A stretch of DNA of 64,000 bases from Butyrivibrio sp. (lineage in GTDB: Bacteria; Bacillota; Clostridia; Lachnospirales; Lachnospiraceae). Below are positions 27,306 to 36,107 of this stretch, in pieces; the first letter of the stretch is position 1, and each line of letters starts with the position of its first letter. The DNA is taken from the NCBI GenBank assembly GCA_015056655.1, contig SVFV01000015.1, positions 1 to 64,000 on the forward strand. Reading direction: 5' to 3'. The position numbers and the translations under genes were made by a program. Below the pieces are notes generated by a model. It saw nothing but the letters and a program-made list of their open reading frames with translations, was not told the origin of the DNA and ran no database searches.

Positions 27306-28568
27306 ATGAGTGATAACTTGAAAAACGAGATTGGTGCAATTGGTAAAAGAGCTTTTGATGCTAAGTATTTAGCTGGAAAGCTTAGTAGTGATGATAAGAA
27401 CAGAATTCTTCTTGATGTTGCTAAAGCGCTTGAAGAGTCTGCAAAAGAAATTATCGCTGAAAATGATAAGGACATTGAAGCTGCCAAAGAAAATGGAATG
27501 CATGAAGGCCTTGTAGACAGACTTCGCTTAAATGATTCCAGAATTAAGGATATGGCAGAGGGAATAAGGCAGGTTGCTGAGCTCCCTGATCCTATTGGAG
27601 AGACAATCGATAGTTGGAAGCTTGAGAATGGCCTTGATATTAAAAAGGTCAGTGTTCCCCTTGGAGTAATTGGTATCATTTATGAGTCCAGACCAAATGT
27701 AACTGCCGATGCCTTTGCGCTTACCTTTAAATCAGGTAATGTAGTTGTATTAAAGGGCGGCTCTGATGCAATCAATTCCAATAAAGCTATCACAAAGGTC
27801 ATAAGAGAAGCCATTGAAAAGGATGGCTTTAATCCGGATTTCATTCAGCTTATTCCATTTACAGACAGAAGCGCTGTCAATGAGCTTTTGACCTTAAGAG
27901 AGTATGTTGATGTTATTATTCCCAGAGGTGGAGCTGGACTTATCAGATTCGTCTGTGAGAACAGTAAGATTCCGGTTATAGAAACTGGTAGCGGAAACTG
28001 CCACATCTATATCGATGAGTTTGCTGATCTTGATAAGGCACTTCCTATAATTGTTAATGCGAAGACTCAGAGAATCGGCGTTTGTAATGCGGCTGAATCT
28101 CTTGTTGTGCATGAAAAGATAAAGGATAAGTTCCTTCCTCTTTTATCAGATGCCATGAGAGAAAAAAAGGTTGAATTAAGAGCTGATTCACAGTCTATTT
28201 CACTTCTTCCTGAAGCAAAAAGTGCTACAGAAGAGGACTTTGGTAAAGAGTACCTTGATTACATTTTATCTGTAAAAACAGTTAAGAATGTCGAGGAAGC
28301 AATAGCGCACATCAATAAATACAATACAGGTCATTCCGAGGCTATTATCACTGAGAACCAGGATAATGCCAAGGCATTTCTTGAAGGTGTTGATGCTGCC
28401 TGTGTTTATGTCAATGCATCCACCAGATTTACAGATGGTTTCCAGTTTGGCTTTGGCGCCGAAATAGGAATCAGTACGCAGAAGCTCCATGCAAGAGGAC
28501 CTATGGGCCTTAAGGAGCTCTGCTCATATAAATATCAGATAACAGGAGACGGTCAGGTTAGACCTTGA
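27306..28568 (+). CDS. proA: Gamma-glutamyl phosphate reductase
   Basis: The second step of proline synthesis, reducing glutamyl-5-phosphate with NADPH. The 420 residues are full length: GVIGIIYESRPNVTADAFAL, VVLKGGSDAINSNKA, IPRGGAGLIRFV, the catalytic Cys in TQRIGVCNAAESLVVH and the FGFGAEIGISTQKLHARGPMGL end. A GTAGGAGATC site precedes the ATG. It is in the long co-directed run and 20 kb from proB. The following gene starts four bases after its stop. Confidence 0.97.
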   Translation: MSDNLKNEIGAIGKRAFDAKYLAGKLSSDDKNRILLDVAKALEESAKEIIAENDKDIEAAKENGMHEGLVDRLRLNDSRIKDMAEGIRQVAELPDPIGETIDSWKLENGLDIKKVSVPLGVIGIIYESRPNVTADAFALTFKSGNVVVLKGGSDAINSNKAITKVIREAIEKDGFNPDFIQLIPFTDRSAVNELLTLREYVDVIIPRGGAGLIRFVCENSKIPVIETGSGNCHIYIDEFADLDKALPIIVNAKTQRIGVCNAAESLVVHEKIKDKFLPLLSDAMREKKVELRADSQSISLLPEAKSATEEDFGKEYLDYILSVKTVKNVEEAIAHINKYNTGHSEAIITENQDNAKAFLEGVDAACVYVNASTRFTDGFQFGFGAEIGISTQKLHARGPMGLKELCSYKYQITGDGQVRP

Positions 28569-28572
28569 TTTT

Positions 28573-29658
28573 ATGAAAACAAAAGAAGAAATACAGAAGT
28601 TAAGAGAAGACATCATTGAAGTATCACTAGACTTATTAAAGCAGGGACTTATTGTCAGAACCTGGGGGAATATCAGCGCAAGACTTGATGATGATCATTA
28701 TGTAATAACCCCAAGTGGAATTAAGTATGAGGATCTTGAGCCCTCAATGCTTCCAATAGTAAATATCGCAGATGGAAGCTATGAAGGCGACTTTAAGCCT
28801 TCAAGTGAATTCATGGTTCATTCAGCAGTTTATAAGGCAAGAAAAGATGCCGAGTTTGTTATCCATACGCATCAGACCTACGCAACCTGTGTGGGAGCTC
28901 TTGGAAAAAAGAGACTTAAGTCTGAAAAGAAGGATTTGAAGATAATCTTCCCTGTTGCTGAGTATGCGCTTCCTGGAACAGAGAAGCTTGCGAACAACGT
29001 ATCAGAAGCCATTGGTAAATGCGATGAGACAAAAAGTGTTATCATGGCAAACCATGGATCAGTAAGCTTTGGAAGGACCTCAGAGGATGCAGTAAATGAA
29101 GCTCTTGCTCTTGAAAAGGCATCTAAGGAATTCATCTTTAACAGCTGTAAAACAGAGATAGAGTTTGGTCTTGATGAAGGCTTTAGCAGCTACTTAGAGG
29201 ATGGCGAGATTAAGTACAAGAATCCTGGAACTCCTGAGAGAATAAAGCTCATTCATAAAGAAATCTATTCAAAGAGACCTGACGTTAAATATATTTTCCA
29301 TAACAAATCTGATGCGGTTATGACAATATCAAGACGTGTAAATCACATGAAACCACTTCTGGATGACTTTGCTCAGATAATCGGAACTGGTGTCAGAATC
29401 CCAACTTCTGACGTAATGGCACTTCAGATAAAGAAGAATATTAATGTTGTATTTGGACACAATGATGGCGCTTACTGTCTTGGGACTAGCGAAGATGAGG
29501 CCAGAGCAGCAGCTATAGTTCTTGATAAGGGCTGTATTGCGCACATTGCTGTTATTCGTTTTGGTGAAGGCAGATTCCTATCATTTTTTGACTGCCTTAA
29601 GATGAACAGAAATTATAGGAAAAATTACAGCAAATTGGCAGAAACTGTGAACGAATAA
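28573..29658 (+). CDS. Tandem class II aldolase/adducin-domain protein
   Basis: A 361-residue protein with two related halves. Residues 1-190 are a complete class II aldolase domain: WGNIS (31-35), PSSEF (76-80), the metal-binding HTH (98-100) and a further MANHGSVSFG (158-167). Residues 220-361 repeat the fold in reduced form: HNKSDAVM (243-250) stands where the HTH should be and GHNDGAYCLG (295-304) matches the NHG region. The second copy has therefore lost two metal ligands. Relatives act on fuculose- or ribulose-phosphate or on methylthioribulose phosphate; the substrate here is unknown. It begins four bases after proA with no clear ribosome site of its own, implying coupling. Confidence 0.85.
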   Translation: MKTKEEIQKLREDIIEVSLDLLKQGLIVRTWGNISARLDDDHYVITPSGIKYEDLEPSMLPIVNIADGSYEGDFKPSSEFMVHSAVYKARKDAEFVIHTHQTYATCVGALGKKRLKSEKKDLKIIFPVAEYALPGTEKLANNVSEAIGKCDETKSVIMANHGSVSFGRTSEDAVNEALALEKASKEFIFNSCKTEIEFGLDEGFSSYLEDGEIKYKNPGTPERIKLIHKEIYSKRPDVKYIFHNKSDAVMTISRRVNHMKPLLDDFAQIIGTGVRIPTSDVMALQIKKNINVVFGHNDGAYCLGTSEDEARAAAIVLDKGCIAHIAVIRFGEGRFLSFFDCLKMNRNYRKNYSKLAETVNE

Positions 29659-29736
29659 TTGTAAATTTTCTTTTCACTAATTGTTATATTATGCTAAACT
29701 ATTGTTATAAATCTTTTACTAAAGAGGTGACAGGTT

Positions 29737-30804
29737 ATGGCAAAGACAACAAAAAAGAGTTCCTATGTAGCATATGTTGCCAGTTATACTTCCGGCTCCA
29801 AGGATAACTATGGTATCCGAATCTATGACGTAGATATGGAGAAAGGACGAATGACAGAAAAAGAGAAGGTTATGATTACTAACTCTTCTTATATCGCTCT
29901 GTCTCATGATAGAAAGACTTTATATTCAATCACTGATGCAGGTGTTGAGGCTTATCACATCGAGGCTGACGGTAGCCTTACAATCCTCAACAAGGCATCC
30001 ATAAATGGTATGCGTGGCTGCTACCTCAACATGGATCAGGATGACAGGTATCTTGTTTGTGCTGGTTACCATGATGGTAAGGTAACTATCCTTAAGCTCA
30101 ACGACGATGGCAGCATCGGCGAGATTACTGATGAGAAGTTCCATAAGGGACTTGGTACTATTGCAGGAAGAAATCACACTCCTCACGTACAGTGCCTTAA
30201 GGTTACTAAGGACAACAAATATCTTTTAGCTGCTGACCTTGGCATGGATAGAGTTAACGTATACAGATTCGATACAGAAAAGGGTAAGATTTCAGATATC
30301 GATGTAATTCACTGCGATCAGGAGTCATCACCCAGACACATGCAGTTCTCAGCTGATGGAAGATTCCTCTACGTTGTATTTGAACAGCAGTGCAGTATAA
30401 ATGTTTATATGTATACTGAGACTAACGGAATTCCTTCCTTTGAGGAGATCCAGTCAGTTCAGAACTCTGAGGAAAAGGATACAATCGGTGTAGCAAGCAG
30501 CGCACTTAAATTCTCAGATGATTACAACTATCTTGTAAGCTCTGTTGCTGGTGAGAACAATGCAATTATTTACAAGGTTGATAAGGAATCAGGACTTCTT
30601 ACAAAGAAGATCGAGCTTCCTGTATCCGGTGCTTATCCGAAGGATGTCAGCCTTTTCCCTGATAATAAGCATTTGGTTTCACTTAATCAGGAGTCCAACA
30701 CATTGACATTCTTTAACGTGAACTTTGATAACAACACTCTTGTTATGAACGGACCTGAACTTACTGTTGAGAGACCTAACTGTATTGTGTTCCATAAGCT
30801 TTAA
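29737..30804 (+). CDS. Lactonase-family beta-propeller (6-phosphogluconolactonase-like)
   Basis: A 355-residue protein with repeated four-stranded blades, without signal peptide. Typical features of the YbhE/Lactonase (PF10282) group are the YVASYTSG opening, ALSHDRKTLYSIT, the HVQCLKVTKDNKYLLAADLGMDRVNVY block and an ESSPRHMQFSADGRFLYVV block, then the closing YPKDVSLFPDNKHLVSLNQ. The best-known member hydrolyses 6-phosphogluconolactone, but many family members have other roles and no pentose-phosphate genes are near. AAAGAGGTGAC precedes the ATG. It stands alone with a terminator after it. Confidence 0.85.
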   Translation: MAKTTKKSSYVAYVASYTSGSKDNYGIRIYDVDMEKGRMTEKEKVMITNSSYIALSHDRKTLYSITDAGVEAYHIEADGSLTILNKASINGMRGCYLNMDQDDRYLVCAGYHDGKVTILKLNDDGSIGEITDEKFHKGLGTIAGRNHTPHVQCLKVTKDNKYLLAADLGMDRVNVYRFDTEKGKISDIDVIHCDQESSPRHMQFSADGRFLYVVFEQQCSINVYMYTETNGIPSFEEIQSVQNSEEKDTIGVASSALKFSDDYNYLVSSVAGENNAIIYKVDKESGLLTKKIELPVSGAYPKDVSLFPDNKHLVSLNQESNTLTFFNVNFDNNTLVMNGPELTVERPNCIVFHKL

Positions 30805-30823
30805 TAGTTAAATTTAAAAAGAT

Positions 30824-30867
30824 AAAGCAGGAATTTTTGAGAGGACTCGAAATTCCTGCTTTTTTTA
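30824..30867 (+). terminator. Intrinsic terminator after the lactonase gene
   Basis: A perfect 13-bp stem (30824-30836 with 30850-30862) with a 13-base loop and a run of seven or more T. Confidence 0.9.
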
Positions 30868-30896
30868 TAAATTGTGTTTTGAGGAGAATATGAAAA

Positions 30897-32006
30897 ATGG
30901 GCGGATCGGTTTTTGGAAAAAATATTACAGTTTCCACCTGGGGAGAGTCGCATGGAGCTGCTCTTGGGGCTGTAGTTGATGGGGTACCTGCTGGAATAGA
31001 GCTTTGTGAAGAAGACATCCAGAAGCTCCTTGATAGGAGAAAGCCTGGAACATCAAGTGTTACTACACCCAGAAAGGAAGATGATAAGGTTAAAATCTTA
31101 TCTGGTGTTTTTGAAGGGAAAACCACGGGAACACCGATTTCAATGATGGTTGAAAACACCTCACAGAAATCGGGAGATTACAGTGAAATAGCATCTTATT
31201 ACAGACCTGGTCACGCAGACTACGGTTTCGATTCTAAATATGGATTCAGGGATTACAGAGGCGGTGGAAGATCCTCTGGTAGAGAGACTATTGGAAGAGT
31301 ATGCGCTGGCGCTATCTGTAAGAAGCTTCTTTCACAGATGGGGATAGAAGTTTTTGCATATACTCGAGCAATTGGCGACATAGAAATGGATCCTTCCAAA
31401 TTTGATAAGGAACAGATACTAAAGTCTGTGACTGCAATGCCCGATAAAGATGCTGATGAAAAAACAGTAGAATTTATAAACGAATGTAGAAGCAAGGGGG
31501 ATTCTGTCGGCGGTGTAATAGAGTGCGTTATAAGGAAAATGCCAGCAGGTGTTGGAGAGCCGGTGTTTGATAAATTTGATGCATCTCTTGCTAAGGCAGT
31601 TATGAGTATTGGCGCAATTAAGGCTGTTGAAATAGGTGATGGCTGCCTTGTTTCCAAAATGCTTGGCTCTGAGAATAATGATGAGTTTGGCATGGATGGT
31701 CAGAATGTTATTAAAAAGACAAACCATTCAGGCGGAATCCTTGGTGGTATAACAGATGGATCAGATATAGTACTTAGAGCTTATGTTAAGCCAACTCCCA
31801 GCATTTCTTCCAAACAACAGACAGTAAATAAGTCTGGCGAAGAAATTGAAATCAGTATCGGCGGACGTCACGACCCTGTTGTTGTGCCAAGGGCAGTAGT
31901 CGTGGTTGAGTCTATGTGCGCAATTACAGCACTTGATCTTCTGATGTCAAATATGCATTCCAAGGCTGATTCAATCATAAACTTCTATAGGAATGTTACT
32001 TTATAA
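30897..32006 (+). CDS. aroC: Chorismate synthase
   Basis: Last common step of aromatic amino-acid synthesis; converts EPSP to chorismate and needs reduced FMN. The 369 residues carry the three family signatures: GESHGAALGAVVDGVPAGI, RYRPGHAD in the variant YYRPGHADYG, and SGGRSSGRETIGRV in the variant RGGGRSSGRET; the C-terminal GGRHDPVVVPRAVVVVESM is also present. GAGGAG lies 10 bases before ATG 30897; an ATG at 30890 is out of frame. No other aro gene is in the window. Confidence 0.97.
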   Translation: MGGSVFGKNITVSTWGESHGAALGAVVDGVPAGIELCEEDIQKLLDRRKPGTSSVTTPRKEDDKVKILSGVFEGKTTGTPISMMVENTSQKSGDYSEIASYYRPGHADYGFDSKYGFRDYRGGGRSSGRETIGRVCAGAICKKLLSQMGIEVFAYTRAIGDIEMDPSKFDKEQILKSVTAMPDKDADEKTVEFINECRSKGDSVGGVIECVIRKMPAGVGEPVFDKFDASLAKAVMSIGAIKAVEIGDGCLVSKMLGSENNDEFGMDGQNVIKKTNHSGGILGGITDGSDIVLRAYVKPTPSISSKQQTVNKSGEEIEISIGGRHDPVVVPRAVVVVESMCAITALDLLMSNMHSKADSIINFYRNVTL

Positions 32007-32089
32007 CGTGTTTATAAAAATTTTATGTATTTTTTTTTCATTTCGATATATACTAGTAATGAATATTTTTTTTATGGGGATTTTTTAAT

Positions 32090-33184
32090 TTGAGGGCAAA
32101 CACGTTACAGATGGGGCCAACTTTCAGAGATAAGCTCACTGAAAAGGTCAAAAAATTTAATAGAAAGCATAAAAGACTAAAGCTTTTTGGAATGGCTTTT
32201 GCTATGCTTGCGCTCACTGTTTATGATATTGGCATTCATTTTGGCCACAATATCAAGAGGTATACGTGCCTTGCCAGTGTGCTGTTTTTCTTTGTTGCAA
32301 GCAGTAGCTTTACCTATCCGGAAGCTTTTACGCTTAATGTAAGCTTTGTATCTGAGGATGATTCAGAGGACTTAGAGACAGAGACACTTTATACTGCAGA
32401 TACACTCGAGGAGACTGCATCCGAATCAGATGCGGTTCTCGCTGAGGTTAAAGAAATTGATCCAGAGATAATGGTTACACCTGATGCTGTTTCTTCAGAA
32501 TATGAAGAGGCAACTGACGAGCAGATTTCTTACGAAGAGCTTGACCTTGATAATGTAGAAGAATTCGAGGTTGTTGAAGAACCTACAGTTACAGACGATT
32601 ATAAATTCGATCCTAATGACTGGAGACTTATACTTGTAAATAAGCAGCATCCGATTCCAGAGGACTATGAATTCCCCATGGGAAGCATCAATTCAACAAT
32701 GTGCTGCGATGAGAGAGTAATTGCACCACTTAAGTCAATGCTCAAGGCAGCTTCTGATGATGGAATTGGACTTGTTATCTGTTCTCCTTACAGAGATTCA
32801 GAGAGACAGGAAGGACTTTTTGCCAGAAAGATAAATTACTATATGGATGCGGGATTGTCCTATATGGACGCATACAACCTGTCTTCACAGGCAGTTACAG
32901 TTCCTGGATCATCCGAGCACCAGATGGGACTTGCGTTTGATATCGTATGTGGTGGTCATTATGAGCTTGATGATGCTTTTGGTGATACCGCAGCAGGCAA
33001 ATGGCTTGCAGACAACAGCTACAAATATGGCTTCGTTGTCAGATATCTTAAGGGTAAGGAAAACATAACCAGTATCGAGTATGAGCCTTGGCATTTCAGA
33101 TATGTAGGTATCGAAGCTGCAACGATAATGCATGATGAAAACTTGTGCTTGGAAGAATTCTGGGACAATTACATGTATGAATAA
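32090..33184 (+). CDS. Membrane-anchored M15B D-alanyl-D-alanine carboxypeptidase (VanY-like)
   Basis: A 364-residue enzyme likely to trim D-Ala from peptidoglycan stem peptides outside the cell. Residues 1-35 are basic and 36-75 hold one or two hydrophobic segments, then an acidic Glu/Asp-rich spacer to about 165. The peptidase domain has the zinc motif SEHQMGLAFDI (S-x-H-x6-D) and EPWHFRYVG with the second His. The start is TTG 32090 after a GGGGATT site about 10 bases ahead. ATG 32111 is also in frame but has no ribosome site. A hairpin terminator follows. Confidence 0.85.
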   Translation: MRANTLQMGPTFRDKLTEKVKKFNRKHKRLKLFGMAFAMLALTVYDIGIHFGHNIKRYTCLASVLFFFVASSSFTYPEAFTLNVSFVSEDDSEDLETETLYTADTLEETASESDAVLAEVKEIDPEIMVTPDAVSSEYEEATDEQISYEELDLDNVEEFEVVEEPTVTDDYKFDPNDWRLILVNKQHPIPEDYEFPMGSINSTMCCDERVIAPLKSMLKAASDDGIGLVICSPYRDSERQEGLFARKINYYMDAGLSYMDAYNLSSQAVTVPGSSEHQMGLAFDIVCGGHYELDDAFGDTAAGKWLADNSYKYGFVVRYLKGKENITSIEYEPWHFRYVGIEAATIMHDENLCLEEFWDNYMYE

Positions 33185-33193
33185 AGTTTAAGG

Positions 33194-33217
33194 GGCTGTC
33201 TTGATTGACAGCCTTTT
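33194..33217 (+). terminator. Intrinsic terminator after the carboxypeptidase gene
   Basis: Stem GGCTGTC (33194-33200) with GACAGCC (33207-33213), a six-base loop and TTTTA tail. Confidence 0.8.
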
Positions 33218-33259
33218 ATTGTAATATAATGTTTTGAAATATTTTTAATGAGGTAAGTA

Positions 33260-34441
33260 ATGTATAAGATATTAAAAAAAGAAGGAAGAGCTAAGAGGGC
33301 GTCCTTTGAAACAGTTCATGGTACTATTCAGACTCCTGTATTCATGAATGTGGCTACAGTTGCTGCTATTAAGGGTGCAGTATCTACAGAGGACCTTGAG
33401 CAGATCGGAACTCAGGTAGTTCTTTCCAATACCTATCATCTTCATTTAAGACCAGGTGATGATGTTATTTACAAAATGGGTGGTCTTCATAAATTCATGA
33501 ATTGCAAACAGCCGATTCTTACTGATTCTGGCGGATTCCAGGTATTCTCACTTTCAGAAAACAGAAAGATAAGAGAAGAAGGTGTTTATTTCAGATCACA
33601 TATTGATGGACACAAGCTTTTCATGGGGCCTGAGGAGAGTATGAGAATTCAATCTCATATTGCATCAACTATAGCAATGGCTTTTGATGAATGTCCTTCT
33701 GCCAGAGCTGACCATGATTATGTGAAAATGTCAGTGGATAGAACAACCAGATGGCTTGAGCGTTGCCAGAAGGAGATGAAGAGACTTAACTCTCTGCCAG
33801 ACACTATCAATAAGAATCAGCTTTTGTTTGGTATAAATCAGGGTGCGATTTTTGATGATCTTCGTATTGAGCATGCAAAGAGAATCTCTGACATGAACCT
33901 TGATGGATATGCTGTCGGTGGTCTTGCAGTAGGTGAGACTCACGAGGAAATGTATCATGTACTTGAACAGGTCGTACCTTTCCTTCCGGAGGATAAGCCG
34001 ACATACCTTATGGGTGTTGGAACTCCTGCCAATATATTAGAGGCAGTTGATAGAGGAATTGACTTCTTTGACTGCGTATATCCCAGTAGAAACGGTAGAC
34101 ATGGACATCTTTATACCAAGAAGGGACACATCAATCTCATGAATGCCAAATATGAGCTTGATGACAGACCGATTGAGGAGGGATGTAATTGTCCTGCCTG
34201 CAGAAGATATTCAAGAGGATACATCAGACATCTACTCAAGTCTGGAGAGATGCTAGGAATGAGACTCTGCGTTCTTCATAACCTTTACTTCTACAACCAT
34301 TTAATGGAAGATATAAGGCTTGCTCTGGATGAGGGAAGATTTGCTTCCTTCAAGAAACAGACACTTGAATCCTTCCTGGAATATGACAGCGCAGAAGCTT
34401 TGGAGAGATATGATATAGCCAAGGGCTGGAAAAAAGGTTAA
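33260..34441 (+). CDS. tgt: tRNA-guanine transglycosylase
   Basis: Exchanges guanine 34 for preQ1 in tRNAs with GUN anticodons on the way to queuosine. The 393 residues contain the nucleophile region LTDSGGFQVFSLSE, GINQGAIFDDLR, GGLAVGET, the second Asp in DFFDCVYPSRNGRHG and the zinc ligands CNCPACRRYSRGY...LHNLYFY. AATGAGGTAAGTA precedes the ATG. yajC follows 98 bases later, a common tgt-yajC arrangement near the sec genes; secDF is not in the window. Confidence 0.97.
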   Translation: MYKILKKEGRAKRASFETVHGTIQTPVFMNVATVAAIKGAVSTEDLEQIGTQVVLSNTYHLHLRPGDDVIYKMGGLHKFMNCKQPILTDSGGFQVFSLSENRKIREEGVYFRSHIDGHKLFMGPEESMRIQSHIASTIAMAFDECPSARADHDYVKMSVDRTTRWLERCQKEMKRLNSLPDTINKNQLLFGINQGAIFDDLRIEHAKRISDMNLDGYAVGGLAVGETHEEMYHVLEQVVPFLPEDKPTYLMGVGTPANILEAVDRGIDFFDCVYPSRNGRHGHLYTKKGHINLMNAKYELDDRPIEEGCNCPACRRYSRGYIRHLLKSGEMLGMRLCVLHNLYFYNHLMEDIRLALDEGRFASFKKQTLESFLEYDSAEALERYDIAKGWKKG

Positions 34442-34539
34442 AAAAGGACAACAGAGGATAAAAAAGCACACTTGTTTTAAAGTGTTATTAATTGTAAGAT
34501 ATTCATTGTTTATAAAAGATATGTATTTTGGAGGTTTGT

Positions 34540-34911
34540 ATGAATTTTAGTAATCTTATGCTTCTTGATGCAGCATCAGGAGCAGCTGCAGGGACTAGCA
34601 GTCTGTTTATCATCGTTATTTACATTGCGATCTTTGCTGTTCTTTATTTTGTAATGCTTCGCCCTCAGCGTAAAGAACAGAAGCAGAAGGCTCAGCTTTT
34701 ATCACAGCTTGCTGTTGGTGACAGCGTTAGAACTACTGGTGGTTTCATCGGAACAGTTATTGACATCGATGATGAGACTTCAACTGTTATCGTTGAGTTT
34801 GGTAACAACAAGAACTGCCGTATTCCTATGGTTAAGGATGCAATCGTTGAGGTTGAGAAGCCTGAGGATGCAGTTAATAAAGACAACGCAAAAGAAGAGA
34901 AGTCTAAGTAA
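34540..34911 (+). CDS. yajC: Preprotein translocase subunit YajC
   Basis: A 123-residue accessory subunit of the SecYEG/SecDF translocase. One hydrophobic segment spans about 20-40, followed by the family motif LRPQRKEQKQ and the VGDSVRTTGGFIGTVIDID beta domain; the tail is charged. TTGGAGG seven bases ahead supports ATG 34540. The frame is open to 34528, but that start overlaps the ribosome site. Confidence 0.95.
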   Translation: MNFSNLMLLDAASGAAAGTSSLFIIVIYIAIFAVLYFVMLRPQRKEQKQKAQLLSQLAVGDSVRTTGGFIGTVIDIDDETSTVIVEFGNNKNCRIPMVKDAIVEVEKPEDAVNKDNAKEEKSK

Positions 34912-34951
34912 GTTGTAAAGAGGACAACTATGTCCGTATTATAAAGTGGAT

Positions 34952-34983
34952 AAGCCGGCAGTAATTGTTTATTTGCCGGCTTT
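34952..34983 (+). terminator. GC-rich hairpin between yajC and leuB
   Basis: AAGCCGGCA (34952-34960) pairs with TGCCGGCTT (34974-34982). The T-tail is short (TTTAACTA). It separates yajC from leuB and probably ends the tgt-yajC transcript. Confidence 0.6.
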
Positions 34984-35006
34984 AACTATAGTATGAGGAG
35001 AATAGT

Positions 35007-36107
35007 ATGAAGCTGAATATTACTTGTATTGCCGGTGACGGAATCGGACCGGAAATTGTTACTGAAGCTAGAAAAGTTCTTGATAAGGTTTGCGAGATCT
35101 ATGGTCATGAGATTGCTTATACAGATGTTTTGATGGGCGGCTGTTCTATTGATGCTTATGGCGTTCCGCTTACAGATGAGACTATCGAAACCTGTAAGAA
35201 GGCTGATGCTGTTCTCATGGGCTCTATCGGTGGTGATACCAATACATCACCCTGGTATAAGCTTGAGCCATCTAAGAGACCCGAAGCTGGTCTTCTGAAA
35301 ATTAGAAAATCCCTTAATCTTTTTGCAAATTTAAGACCTGCTTTCCTTTATCCTCAGCTTAAGGACGCTTGTCCTTTAAAGGAAGAGACTTCTGAGAAGG
35401 GCTTTGATCTTTTGATCATGCGTGAGCTTACTGGCGGTCTTTACTTTGGTGCCAGAAGCACAGAGACTGTGGATGGTGAGCTTGTTGCTACTGATTCTCT
35501 TGTATATAAGGAGAGCGAGATCAGAAGAATTGCAATTAAGGCTTTTGACGTGGCAATGCAGAGATCCAAGAAGGTTACAAGTGTAGATAAGGCTAACGTA
35601 CTTGATTCCTCCAGACTTTGGAGAAAGGTTGTTAATGAGGTGGCCAAGGACTATCCTGAGGTAGAACTTGAGCACATGCTTGTAGATAACTGTGCTATGC
35701 AGCTTGTTAAGGATCCTTCACAGTTTGATGTTGTACTTACTGAGAATATGTTTGGTGATATCTTATCAGATGAAGCCAGCATGGTAACTGGATCAATTGG
35801 TATGCTTCCCAGCGCTTCACTTAATGAGACCAAGTTTGGCTTATATGAGCCCAGCCATGGAAGTGCACCTGACATTGCAGGAAAGGACCTTGCAAATCCT
35901 ATTGCTACTATATTGTCAGCAGCAATGATGCTTAAATATTCCTTTGGACTTGATAAGGAAGCTCAGGCCATCGAGAATGCAGTTAAAAAGACACTTGAAG
36001 ATGGCTTTAGAACCGGAGACCTTGTTCGGCCCGGCGAAGAAATATCAGAAGATAAAAAATGCGGTTGCCGCAGAATGGGAGATTTGATTGTCGAGAGAAT
36101 CAAGTGA
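35007..36107 (+). CDS. leuB: 3-isopropylmalate dehydrogenase
   Basis: Oxidative decarboxylation of 3-isopropylmalate in leucine synthesis, NAD-dependent. The 366 residues have GDGIGPEIV at the start, the substrate loop [32 protein letters not shown], the metal site [15 protein letters not shown] and the NAD-binding [18 protein letters not shown]. Length is standard. GAGGAGAATAGT precedes the ATG. leuA, leuC and leuD are absent nearby. The last 20 bases overlap the next gene. Confidence 0.97.
   Translation: MKLNITCIAGDGIGPEIVTEARKVLDKVCEIYGHEIAYTDVLMGGCSIDAYGVPLTDETIETCKKADAVLMGSIGGDTNTSPWYKLEPSKRPEAGLLKIRKSLNLFANLRPAFLYPQLKDACPLKEETSEKGFDLLIMRELTGGLYFGARSTETVDGELVATDSLVYKESEIRRIAIKAFDVAMQRSKKVTSVDKANVLDSSRLWRKVVNEVAKDYPEVELEHMLVDNCAMQLVKDPSQFDVVLTENMFGDILSDEASMVTGSIGMLPSASLNETKFGLYEPSHGSAPDIAGKDLANPIATILSAAMMLKYSFGLDKEAQAIENAVKKTLEDGFRTGDLVRPGEEISEDKKCGCRRMGDLIVERIK

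Noticed and set aside
31253..31693. 146-residue minus-strand frame in aroC
   Set aside because: Antisense to the most conserved part of chorismate synthase; Ser/Pro/Leu-rich shadow.
34912..35006. T-box or leucine leader before leuB
   Set aside because: The region is only 95 bases with one GC-rich hairpin; no T-box motif (the conserved TGGNACC type) and no Leu-rich leader peptide were seen.
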